Shown here: positions 46,776-57,890 of the stretch, one piece after another
Numbering within the stretch: the first letter of the stretch is position 1
How the letters are laid out: the number at the start of each line of letters is the position of its first letter
DNA from: Thalassia testudinum
Taxonomy: Eukaryota > Streptophyta > Magnoliopsida > Alismatales > Hydrocharitaceae
Direction of reading: 5' to 3'
Assembly: GCA_037157565.1 (NCBI GenBank)
Contig: JAZHRO010000050.1
Span: 43,782,001-43,846,000 of the forward strand
Length of the DNA stretch: 64,000 nt
Position numbers and translations under genes: made by a program
The notes under the pieces: model-generated
Database searches by the model: none
The model's input: the letters and a program-made list of their open reading frames with translations, nothing else
Told to the model about the DNA's origin: nothing

Positions 46776-49700
46776 TTAGATTTCAAAATCGATTGCAAAT
46801 AAATGACCTTCTGTAAATTCTTGGTATACTTTAGACTGTGCGTCAAAATGGTTGTGCAGTACTATTCTTTTGGGTATAATCCATCCCCTTTGGCAATTAT
46901 CGAGGATGTAGAAAACTTGTGCCGCTTGACATGCCAACGTGAATGATTTATCAGACTGAAGAATTTGACGGGTAGGATTTAAACTCAAGAAATTGTGTTT
47001 CATATCAATTTTGAAACCAGTGCCTTCATTAAAAATATCAAACCAATGACATTAAATAGGACAACTCTGCGATCAAATTTAAAGCTAACCTCCACAATTT
47101 CTCTGATTTCACCATAATATCCATATGGACCGGTGGAAAGATCTGAATCAACAACTCTGGCTTGTTGTGTAACCTTTCTATCATCAATTTATTTCTATCC
47201 TGAATCTGAACCCATTTATTATATAGCTAGAGTGATAATGTGTATAATGTAATGGTGAATTCGCAGTTACATCAAAATCTGGTTCTCATTGTGAGTCCTT
47301 ATCCTCTTTCAATTAATTAACTTGATCTTTAAACTAATCTGAGAAGCCAATTCAATTGTCCTTGAAGGAGGTAATCGTTTGAATTCCTCATAAAATGGAT
47401 CAATTTCAAGAATTTGTTTTAAAATATATAGATGCACGCAATGTCTGTTATTTTCTGAAATTGCCTTGTACTCCATATGAAGAATCAACCTTCCTCTGAT
47501 ATCAAAAATTGACAAACATTCTTCATCACTGTTATTATATTCCCCCTCGTAGTTCCTTTGAAGTTTATTAAAGTAGTTGTCTATTTCATTCATGTACATA
47601 TAAGTAAAATTTATGCATTCCTCCATGAGATACACTTCTACAATTGATCCTTCCGACTTTGCCTTGTTCAAAACATAATCTTTAAGCTTTTTCAAAAATC
47701 ACTCCATAGGATACATCCATCTGAATTGTATAGGTCCACCGATTCTTGCTTCATTTGCAAGATGCAGGGTGAGATGAACCATTACATTGAAGAAGGCTAG
47801 GGGAAGAATCTATTCCATCTTACAGAGGGTAATGACTATTTGTTTATCCTAGTGATCCAATGTATCATTTTGTAGCGTCTCTGAACAAACAGCTTTGAAA
47901 AGCCTACTCATCTCTGTGAATGAATCAACAATTGGCTCTAGCAGTATCCCTCGTATCGCTAGTGGAAATAATACATGCATATAAACGTGAGAGTGATGAC
48001 TTTTCAAGCCAGATATCTTTTTCTGCGCTTCATTCACACAATGAGAAAGCTGCGATGAAAGCCCATCTGGCACCCGAATTCCCTTTAAGAAGGAGAACAA
48101 TCTACTCTTCTGGTCTTGATTCAAGCTGTAAATAGCAAGTGAGCAGTAGCCATCATCCTCATGAATATGCAGCTCCGAACGTATCCCCAAACTCTTCATG
48201 TTTTTCCTTGTTTTAACCATGTCCTTTGGATCATCGATCAGATTTAATACGTCTAAGATGTTATCCATCACATTTTTTTTGATGTGCATGACATCTAAAT
48301 TATGACGTATTGTAAGATCTTTCTAGTATGAATGCTCCATAAAGAAAATACTTATTCAAAATCCATAATTCCTCGAGGTCGCCTGGTCTTGTTTGAATGG
48401 CCGACCCAACCATATCTCACCCATTTCTTGTAATCCCTCCATTATAACCTGACCCGGCAGCTTAATAGAATCTGTACTAAGTTTATTCTTTGAATTTTTC
48501 TTTGAATACCCACACATCTTGCCATCAAATTTACTCCTGAACTGTGACATTTGCCATCTATGTTCAATAGGTAAAAATCTGCGATGTCGTAAGTAACATA
48601 ATTTCTTACTTTTTGGTAATCGTAGGTGATGAGTGTCTTTCATATAGACTGGGCAAGCAAGCTTTCCTTTAGTACTCCAACCAGATAAATTTTCGTATGC
48701 TGGGAAGTCGTTCGTGGTCCACAACAATGCTGATGCATATTGTAAAATTCTTTCTTTTCTACTTCGTACATCTTTATGACGTGTACCACAACTATTTTAG
48801 TTCATCGATTAATGGTTGGAGATAAACATCTATCTCATTTCCTGGTTGTTTTGGATTGAGGATTAATAGGGTCAGCATCATGAATGATGATCTCATATAC
48901 AACAAGGGAGGTAAGTTATAAGTGACCATTATCACTGGCCATATAAAGTATGACGGGTACATACTCTTAAATAGATGGAATCCATCGCTTACAAGACCCA
49001 ATCGCATGTTCCTTGCTTCTAAAGTGAATAAATTATTTCTTTCAAAAATCTCTTCCACTCCTCTAAATCAGTAGGATGACGTATTCTTCCATCTTGAGAT
49101 TTACAATCCTGGTGCCATGTCATCTACTGTGTAGTTTTGGTTGATATAAAAAGGCATTTAAGCCTAGGTGTCAGCGGAAAGTAACGAAGAACTTTCTGAG
49201 GTTATTTCCTCTTACCTTCATTTTTACCTTCCTTATATCTCTCATGTCCACATTTGGGGCAATTACTCAAATTTGCAAATTCATTTATGAAAAGAATGCA
49301 GTCATTCGAACATACATCGATTTTCTGACAATCTAAACCAATCCTACAAATCTGTTTCCTCGCCTCATACCATGAAGCCGAAAAACTATCAGGTTTATTC
49401 AACAGCTCAACAATAAACTGAAGTATTTTTAACATGAATTTAGCACTAGCTCTATTCATAACTTTCAGTTGAAAATCTTCAACAAAAATGACAACTTTGA
49501 CATTTTCGTAACACCAAAAGAAATAAGATCTTCAGCGGCCTTAACAGAATCATAGAACGGATCACAACTAAATGGATCTTCCTCGTCTATATTTATATCC
49601 TCTCCTACTCTCATCTTGTTCAACATTTCTTCTATTTCTTCACCTCCACTATTAGCTATGTTCTCGTTGATCTCTTGGTCAATAGTGTTCTCAATGTTTA

Positions 49701-49968
49701 TGACTTTCTCATTCAACTCTACTCCATGAGCTACCCAAGTAGTGTAATGCCGCCACCACCCATTACAAATGTAGTGCTCGAGTAGAGTATTATGATCATG
49801 CAAGGAACTATTCAAACATCTTCAGCATGGGCAAAAGATATTATCAAGTTGACCTCCTCCCCTAAATATCTTCCTATCATCATGAAAGACCCAATCTAGG
49901 AATTAAATTACTCCATCCTTATATCTGGTGTAATTTGAACCCCTCAATCTAATCCATGATTTATCCAT
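46776..49968 (-). pseudogene. TNP2-like CACTA transposase, broken
   Basis: On the minus strand the protein starts at 49968 with MDKSWIRLRG, the transposase-associated domain of plant En/Spm elements. Parts in order: 49815-49465 (YTTWVAHGVEL region), 49459-49202 (VCSNDCILF and CPKCGHERY), 49058-48792 (LGLVSDGFHLF and PGNEIDVYLQPLIDEL, the TNP2 core), 48727-48356 (ENLSGWSTKGKLACPV and RRFLP), 48289-47849 (MHIKKNVMDNILD), 47695-47309 (DUF4218-like: LKDYVLNKAKSEGSI) and 47003-46776 (DUF4216-like: LACQAAQVFYI). Stops lie in the first 70 residues and shifts separate the pieces. The order and spacing match a full-length TNP2 with little lost, so it is a decayed gene, not a fragment. Confidence 0.9.
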
Positions 49969-51036
49969 TATAACCTAAAATTTAATGTAAACAAATCACA
50001 TATTAGGAAGGGAAATGACCGAATGATGTGTATGTTGATTAAGATTTTCACTTTATAGCCCATCCTCAAAGATTTGATGATAACTTAGTTTTGCTTGTTA
50101 CATGTAACCTTAGTGCGATGAAATTTCAGCATCATCTCCCCGCACTTCTCTAGTATACCCCCCAATACTAACCTTAGCTAGATTTCCTTTAACACCCAAT
50201 TAAGGGCACCACAGGAAACTAAATAAGATTTGTTGGTAAACCAGAGAAGAGAAGGAATAAGCAACAGAAATTTCACCGCACATGGTAACATGTAATGAGC
50301 AAAACTAAGTTATCCTCAAATCTTTAAGGACCTTCTTTAGCTCAGTACTTCACCGAACTAAAGTCGATCGAGTCTTATGGCATGCTATAATGACAACACA
50401 TCATGAATGTAAGTGAGGTATACATACACTTCCTGCATTGTCTGTATAACATGATCATAAGTCTCAGCGGGCGCATAATTTGGACACATTTTGACTCGGA
50501 GGACTTTTACCCTAAGGGTTAGAATACCTAATGTTTGGACTTGCGTACATATATCTTGTTTAGCAAGCGTGTGTATCTAAACAATAACTAATTTAAACAT
50601 TAAAAAAATTTACCAAAAACCTACAATATCATTCAATTAAATTAAAAAGATTGAATGTATATATATATATATATCTCAAACTACTGAAGCCTCCGAGTGT
50701 ACCTGATATTGATAACCTGCAATTTCAAAAGCAAAATTAATTAAATAACAAATTATAAATATAATCCTAAATCCTAAACCAAACTAAACATGCAAACCAA
50801 AGGTGAGAGCAAGCGAAAACCCTGACCCAAACCCTTATCAAATCATAAAACCCTAACCCTGACCGAAACCAAATGTCTAAACCCTAGCCCAACCCAAACA
50901 CCATAACCCTCAACCAACTCAAATCCTAAAACCCTAAGCCAAGAACCATACACACAACCTAATACCAAACCTAAACAACATATATTAATCCCAACTAAAC
51001 ATTGAAACAATTTAAAAAAAAAATTGATAGAGTTTC
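49969..51036 (-). other. Upstream region of CACTA element M
   Basis: AT-rich DNA with no reading frame. It contains a (TA)n run near 50658-50672 and a C-rich stretch at 50810-50945 with many CCCTAA/CCCTGA motifs resembling degenerate plant telomere sequence (AAACCCTAA), too irregular to be a telomere. It is cut by element F at 51037; the 5' CACTA terminus is not seen. Confidence 0.5.
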
Positions 51037-52472
51037 TGAGGTAAACACATTTACACTACTTAAAATGTCTATTTATGCATGTTCTTAAGCATAGGATTGC
51101 ATTTCATGATATAAATATTGCATTACATGCATCATCTTGCATTTAGAGTAGTTTGAATAAAATGGAGGTTAATTGTCTCCTTTTATGTGCTTGGACAAGG
51201 CAAACATTTTATCGGGGTCTCGGATCAATGATCCAACCATATGGATGTGATCAGGGCGACGATTGGAGTTCAACAACTCCAAGATCGCCCTAATCAGGCA
51301 TCCGTAGCATCAGATAGTGACCTGGGAACCCTAGAAGATCAAGGGCCAAGATGGTGTAAATCCGCACTTCAGATGATAGATCCGACCGCACGGATGAATT
51401 TGGATCGACGATCGTAGCCCAACGACACAAAAATCAAGTCAATCCGACATCCGTGGCACCATCTACAACTTCCAGAAGATGGACGGCCAAGATAGTGCCA
51501 CGTGGCGCCATCTCAGCTGCCCAAATGGCCGCTTGCATCTTGTGAAGGCCCCGCGCCTGATTGCTCTCCGTCGTTGGATCTTAATCCAACGGCTGTGGGC
51601 GCTCGCGCTTAAAAGCGTCCGCTCGACCATCCGCGCCCCACAGCGTAGTGGTCGAGCACGCTTTTGCGAGCGCCGGGCGCGGGTTCGAGCCATGGAGAGG
51701 GGCTGGAAGGCGCGGCGATTGGGCGTGGGTGGAGCGTCAGATGGAGATCGGACGGCCGCGCACGCCCGATAGCATCCACGCGTGATTGAACGCGCGGCGA
51801 GATGCGCAATTGGACGCGCGGGCGGGCGTGCAATGCAGCGGGAGAGGGCGCGACTTAAGCCGTCCGATCTCGCGATCGGACGGCTGAAAAGCGACGAACG
51901 TGCGCAAGCCGTTGAGCGCGAAAGCAGGTGAGGAGGTGCGCGCGAGCCGCCCACGACGCCCACGTTGAGGGCTTTAGTGACGGATTTATCCGTCACTAAA
52001 GACCCCTCTTTTATTATTTTGAAGTTGTAATGTCCATTTTGCCCGCACTCCTTGTAACTATAAAAGGAGACCCCCTCCATACGAAAATTTCATCCCTTCT
52101 TTCTCCTCTCTACCCCTCCAAAGCTCAAGAGAAGCTTGTCCCACACCCGGGATGCTTCTTGCGAGATAAAGTCCAATTTTCGTTCTCCTTCGGAAGTGGA
52201 TCCCGCGACGACTATGGCATGCTGCTACGTTCCCATTCTTCTGCTTCGTCCTCCTTCGTCCTACTTCGTTCTCCTTCATCCAGGCGTCGTCCCGTTCGGC
52301 TCGTCCTCCAAGCAATCATCGAGGAGGATATCTTCTCTCTCCCATTCTTATTTACAGCTTTTCTAGTGTAGAATTTTCCTGCCTTATAGTGTAATTGATT
52401 TTCCACTTTTTAGTGTAAGTTTTATTTAGTTTGATTATATAAACAATTGAAATAATGAATGCATGTTCTCTT

Positions 52473-52505
<33 letters not shown>

Positions 52506-52731
52506 TTCTTTTAGTCTGATAGCTCCATTGTAATTATATCACCTTGCTTATCAAAAATCCTAAAAAAATATAATTGCGAATATAGATCAACGTAGCCTCC
52601 CTGTGTTCGACCCAGAATTCTTTTCGGTATAAAATTTATTTTTTGAACACGAATTCTTCGCTTTCGAACTACAATGACAGGTTTTCCAAAACCAAATACG
52701 TAAGCGTAGCGATTCGCAAAATGTTTCAACA
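51037..52731 (+). mobile_element. 5' LTR of element F
   Basis: It starts near TGAGGTAAACAC and ends TTCAACA. The TATA box is at 52058 (CTATAAAAGG). Perfect dyads lie at 51858-51885 (12-bp arms AGCCGTCCGATC/GATCGGACGGCT) and 51972-52001 (13-bp arms CTTTAGTGACGGA/TCCGTCACTAAAG). The part at 51430-51980 is rich in CpG. The U5 has a (CT)n run at about 52460-52512 and the motif TAGCCTCCCTGTGTTCGACC near 52590. Long frames at 51463-52080 (-) and 51479-51772 (+) follow from GC-rich composition and are not in A or B. Confidence 0.9.
52058..52067 (+). promoter_or_regulatory. TATA box of the element F LTR
   Basis: CTATAAAAGG lies 57 bp after the perfect dyad at 51972-52001. Counterparts are at 14634 and 20669 (+) and near 37783 and 43730 (-) in the A and B LTRs, at about the same distance from the same dyad. 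Confidence 0.7.
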
Positions 52732-52734
52732 TTT

Positions 52735-52752
52735 TGGCGCCATTGCCGAGGA
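52735..52752 (+). other. Primer-binding site of element F
   Basis: TGGCGCCATTGCCGAGGA, 3 nt after the LTR, differs at two positions from the tRNA-Asp-type site TGGCGCCGTTGCCGGGGA known for Athila. It is the best-preserved site in the window. Confidence 0.9.
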
Positions 52753-53980
52753 GGCAACGATTTTCGATCTTTTCTTCACATTTCTTGCAATTTATTTGTT
52801 TTTCTAACTAGCTTGCTCTTGTGTCTATTGTTTTGCAGAGACCTCCATCAAGGAATCAACAAGCGGTAAACTGGAGTAAAGTGCAGTTGAAGACAACTGT
52901 AAGTGCTCCCCCATTCTTTTCCCCTCCATAGATTTCATTCGCCACATTAAATCCAAATCCCAATTAACCTAGGTGTTTGCATAAATCCTAGGAATAGTTT
53001 AGTTGTTTGGATTTTCACTCACATTCATTCCACCCTCATTCATAAAAAAATAACAAAAAGATAATCTTGTGGGGTAATTTCCAACAAGCACACAACAAAC
53101 ACCTGCATTCAAGGCACTTGATCAACTTGATTTGTTTTCTACTCAACCGGGTTCTGATCTGTGGAACCGGTACACACAAAGCAACACATAACAGAGTAGA
53201 AATTATTCTAGGTTAACCATTTTTTTTGAGTGCCTAACTTAGTGGTGCATTTGTGGCCAATTGTTTGAGTTGTTTGGGCCGCACCACTTTATTTTAAAAC
53301 CAACTCATCAAGTAGCTCCTCCTTAGGGTTTTCAATTTAGGTATATTCCAAACACTCCACTTTCTTTCTGATTTTAAAGGAAAACAATCTTCACCCGTGT
53401 TTTACAACTTGGTTTGCCTAGAAACTTGATTGCAATTCACCTAATTTGAAACCCTAAAAGCTACTTAAGCAAGATTTGAACATTAAAATTCATGCATTAT
53501 CAATAATCTTGCTTGAAAATCCTGGTTGTGCACACATTACACAAATCTCAATCAATCATTAAGGGTACAACCCATTGTAAGGGCCCATCACATTCCATAA
53601 GCACGACAATCCCAGGCCTTAATAAAATTGAGTAGATGTTGGCCTTAAGGTTTGATTCGTTCTTCAGGGCCTAGTCTGAGATTATTTTTGATTAACCTAC
53701 TTATACTGATTAATCTGATGTCTAGCGAGGGGAGTAGCGTCAAACAACCGCGGCTGGGGGATGCACTAGGAATCGGAGGCGAAAGCCAAAGGAAGAACCT
53801 TCTCCCCAGTCCCTCCTTCTAATTGGTTGGATTAAACAGACGTAAGTAGAGTAAATCACTTACAGTCTTAAGGTTGGTTTTGGGAGTCAGTAGATCCTTA
53901 GGCTACCCCATTTAAGAACAGCCTTGTTTTGTTGTGCTGCAGGGTCCTTATCCCCAGTCCTTCCAACCTTCTCCTAGTTT
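52753..53980 (+). other. Leader of element F
   Basis: A 1.2-kb untranslated leader closely related to the leaders of A and B (for example AACTGGAGTAAAGTGC at 52868 and AAGAACCTTCTCCCC near 53794). No open frame of note. Confidence 0.75.
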
Positions 53981-55460
53981 ATGCTGGGAAGATGGTCATT
54001 GAATCCCCGATTGGAAGGACCGTTAGAACATTCTAGGAGGCGCAAGTTAGACTTTGGTCAATTTGATCCCATGGCCGAACAACAGCCTCCTCTGCTTGAA
54101 AATCCACAGGAAGAATTTCGAAGGCAGCTGGAACAAATGCAGAGAATGCAGGAATGGTTCGAGAGAATGCAGGGCGCTCAGCCCTTGAAGGATTTTTATG
54201 ATCCTTCAAATTACGGGGAACGTCCCGGCATCCAAATTCCAGCCGGTGACGTAGAAATCAAGCCCCAGGTGTTAAGCCTGATTAAACATTATCATGGGCT
54301 TAGCTCCGAAGATCTGTTTCAACACTTGGAAGATTTGACCACTTTGGTCCAGACCACCAAGGCTCGAAACGTTAACAAGGAGCAAATGATCATGAGGCTC
54401 TTCCCCCACTCTCTTAGGGATAAAGCCACGCATTGGTATAGGACAATAGGAAGACCAATTACAACTTGGAATGAGTTGAAATCGACCTTTCTGAAGAAAT
54501 TCTTCCCAGTCGGTCGTACCAATGCTTTGAGATAGGCAATCACTACCTTTACCCAGCGGCCGGGGGAGCAGTTTCATGTGGCCTGGGAGCGATTCCAGGA
54601 CTTATTGCGGAGGTGTCCACACCACGAGGTGCCGAAATGGCAACTCGTGCAGATCTTCTATCATGGGTTGAATGAGCAACTCAGAAACCATGTGGATGCT
54701 TCTTGTGGAGGCAATTTCCTCAATAAAGATGCAGATAGTGCACATGATTTATTTAAGGAAATGAGTGAGAATTCAATTAATCATGCCTCCATGGATACTT
54801 TTAACTGGTTCCAGCAACCCAGGTCAAATGTCAATGAAGTCCATGACTCTCATTCATTTGATATGGAATTGATTTGTAATAAACATGATAAGGTGGACTT
54901 GGTTGCTAAAAGAATGGAAGAGTGGATGGCTGGCAATCCTATGAACAACTCTCAATCCACTCAATCCCAAAATTCGGGCTTCCATTCCTCACGAGCTCCT
55001 TCTGGACGGGAGTTCGTGAATTAACTCGATGCGACTCAACCTATGAGCCAGCATTTTTTGGAACCCCATGGGTTCCCAACTGGGGCCTTTGATCCCAATT
55101 TTCCTGATCCTTCCCTTTCTCCTCATCCTCACCCTACGAGGATGCCTGTGCTGTATAGGAGAATGTTAGATCCAACCCCTACTCTAATGCTTATAATCCG
55201 GGTTGGAGAAACCACCTTAACTTCTTTTGGAAAAACCCGTGGCAACAAACCCAATTCTGACCTAGCAACTATGCTCCACAACGACCAATGGGTCAGGGTC
55301 ATGTGTATACTCAGTTGCCCCCAAATCAGGTCAATCAGCCTGCTTGGATTGCCTGTCAACCCGTAGGGCAGGCTGATTTGAACCAGCAAATGGTAGAGAT
55401 GCAAGGATCCATGCTTCAACTTATGCAGCAAATGAAAACTTCACTGGATAACTTGTGGAC
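53981..55460 (+). pseudogene. gag: gag of element F, broken
   Basis: Capsid protein of the retrotransposon particle. The first part (53981-54535, 184 residues) has a Gln/Glu/Met-rich start and the core DLFQHLEDLTTLV, LFPHSLRDKATHWYRTI and FLKKFFPVGRTNALR. It ends at a TAG, and the frame goes on at 54578 with AWERFQDLLRRCPHHEVPKW and LVQIFYHGLNEQLR. A further stop near 55022 and shifts follow. The C-terminal part has the relic of the YNPGWRNH motif near 55190-55220 and then LQLMQQMKTSLDNL near 55420-55460. No zinc knuckle is visible, unlike in C. Confidence 0.85.
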
Positions 55461-55468
55461 CGGGCTCA

Positions 55469-56746
55469 TTGCTAACTCTCGTCAACCCGGATCTCTACCA
55501 TCCCAACCCGCGAAACATTATAAATTCGGGCAATCAAGCCCAAGGGTACGGAAATCAGAGGGACCCGCACGCACATGCTCAGGTGGTTGAGCAGGGTTCC
55601 TCGTCTTCTTCTTCTGCTAATCAGCAATTCATGGTCAATCAAGCCCCTCCAATCTTTCCAAACCCTCCCCAAGACCCAAATTCTTACGCTTCTGCAAATT
55701 TTGTCACTTTGAGGAGTGGTAAGAAGACTCAGGATCCAAAACCATACTATTCTGATCTTTTGAATCCTGAAGAATCTGAGGAGAGAGAGGAGAATTCTAG
55801 AGGAAAAATCAAGGCTCAGGAACCTGATTCCAAAGATCTGACTCATGTTCCTTTTCCTGAATCCTTAGCCAAAGCAAAGAAGAAGAAGTCTGTTGATAGC
55901 AATGAGGAGCTTCTGAATTTATTTAAGAATGTTGAGATCAATATTCCGCTCCTTGATGCTATCAAGCACATACCGGCTTACGCAAAATTTTTAAAGGAAT
56001 TATGTACACAAAAGCGTAAGTTGAGTGAATCTGTTCCGAGGAAGGCGGTACTCTCCGAGCAGGCTAGCTCTGTTATCCTGCACTACCTCCCTCAGAAATA
56101 GAGAGATCCTGGTGCTCCTTTGATTTCTTGCATTATCGGAGATTACACATTTGAAAGAGCACTTTTGGATCTCGGTGCATCCATCAACCTAATTCCTACT
56201 TCTCTCTACGAGAAGTTTGGGTTAGGTGAACTTCGGCCAACTTCAGTAACGCTACAGTTAGCGGACCGTTCGGTCACAAACCCGCGAGGCGTTATTGAAG
56301 ATGTTATAGTTAAGGTCAAGGATTTCTATTTTCCTGTAGATTTCCTTGTCCTTGACATGGATGTACCAGATAATCTGAGGAACACGCCCATCATTCTGGG
56401 GCATCCGTTCCTGGCTACCGCAAAGGCCAACATTAATTGTGAAAGCGGTAGCATGGAAATCACCTTTGGGGACCAACGAATGAAATTGGATATTTTTAAG
56501 GCGATCAACAAATTTGAGGAATGTGGATTTATTGAGGAACTTGATGAGGATTATGTTAATATTGAAACTTGTTTGACAGTTTCTTCAATTGAAAGTTCCT
56601 CTTTGGTTGATGAATTTGACCCGCAACCTTCTGACCTGACATCTTCGGAAGAGGTTACTGATTTTGTTCACTCAAAACCTCTTCCTCTTGTTGAATCTTC
56701 AGCATCTACCTTACCACAATCATTACCCCACCCCAGCTTGAATTGA
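55469..56746 (+). pseudogene. Protease region of element F
   Basis: 55469-56101 covers the gag-protease linker with FVTLRSGKKT and LLDAIKHIPAYAKFLKELC, conserved in Athila polyproteins; it ends at a TAG. The frame at 56120-56746 is the aspartic protease: LLDLGASINLIPTSLYEKFG (catalytic Asp at residue 17), VTLQLADRSV, FYFPVDFLVLDMD and ILGHPFLATAKANINC. After residue about 140 an acidic spacer leads toward RT. The core of the protease is intact. Confidence 0.9.
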
Positions 56747-57890
56747 AACCATTGCTCAAGAATTTAAAATATCAATTTTTAGGATCGCAGAATACGCTCC
56801 CTGTGATTATTAGTGCTAAATTGACAAAGGAGCAAGAGATTTAATTGACTAAGGTCCTAAAGGAACATAAGGAGGCAATTGGTTGGACCATTCATGACCT
56901 CAGGGGGATCGAGCCATCTTACTGTAATCATAGAATATTTTTGGAAGATGGATCCCGCCCTTCTCGCCAGATGCAGAGGAGATTGAATCCAAATATATGA
57001 GAAGTGGTGAAAAAGGAAATCATCAAGTGGCTCGATGCAGGAATTATTTATCCAATCTTTGACAGTCCCTGGGTAAGTCCCGTTCAGATTGTTCCAAAGA
57101 AAGCCAGGATTACTGTTGTGACTAATGAGAGAGGAGAATCTGTCACAACTCGTTCAGCTTCCTCTTGGAGAGTTTATATTGATTACGGGAAGGTGAACAC
57201 AGCCACTAAAAAGGATCATTTTCCCCTGCCCTTCATTGATCAAATCTTTGAAAAATTAGCTGGGTAGAAGTACTTCTGTTTTCTTGATGGCTACTCAGGA
57301 TACAACCAAGTTCCTATCCATCTCGAGGATCAGGAAAAAACTACTTTCACCTGTCCCTACGGAACCTTTGCTTTTCGTAGGATGCCTTTTGGGTTATGCA
57401 ATGCACCTGCGACTTTTCAAAGGTGTATGCTAGCCATATTTTCTGACATGATGGGAGAGTTTATGGAAGTCTTCATGGATGATTTCTCTGTTTTCAGAGA
57501 ATCATTTGACTCTTGTTTGGCTAATTTGGAAATGATTCTTAAGCGATGTATCAAGACACGACTGGTCCTTAGCTGGGAAAAGAGTCATTTCATGACCCAA
57601 GAAGGCATCGTTTTGGGTCATGTAATATCTGAACGGGGAATTGAAGTAGACAAAGCTAAGGTTGATGCTATCACTAAACTTCCTCCTCCCACATCTGTTA
57701 AACAAATCAGATCATTTCTTGGCCATGTGGGATTTTATCAAAGATTCGTCAAGGATTTCTCGAAGGTTGCTCGTCCTTTGAGCAATCTTCTTGCCAAAGA
57801 AACGCCGTTTATTTTTGACGAATCATACCGAAAGGCCTTTGATTTTCTGAAAATGGTAGTCACATGTGCTCCAATTTTGTAACCACCAAT
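56747..57890 (+). pseudogene. Reverse transcriptase of element F
   Basis: The open part 57004-57267 has EIIKWLDAGIIYPI, VQIVPKKA, WRVYIDYGKVN (usual R replaced by G) and DHFPLPFIDQIFEKLAG, and stops at a TAG. After the FLDGYSGYNQ region the part at 57382-57882 has MPFGLCNAPATFQRCM, the catalytic VFMDDFSVF (FMDD at residues 31-34), LVLSWEKSHFM, GIVLGHVIS and KQIRSFLGHVGFYQRFVKDF. A TAA at 57880 ends the frame before RNase H. Compared with the copy in C, the RT is uninterrupted by other elements. Confidence 0.9.

Larger units (their letters stand above)
36337..51036 (-). mobile_element. Element M: En/Spm (CACTA) DNA transposon, interrupted
   Basis: The plus strand shows the CACTA terminus CACTACAAAAAG at 36337, the 3' end of an element transcribed on the minus strand. 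In its own orientation the order is TNP2-like transposase (49968 to 46776), Ptta-like ORF1 (about 46600 to 36969), subterminal repeats, terminus. Element B splits ORF1 and element F is inserted in the upstream region at 51037. The 5' terminus is not seen before 51036 and must lie beyond F and G. All reading frames have stops or shifts, so M is inactive. Confidence 0.85.
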
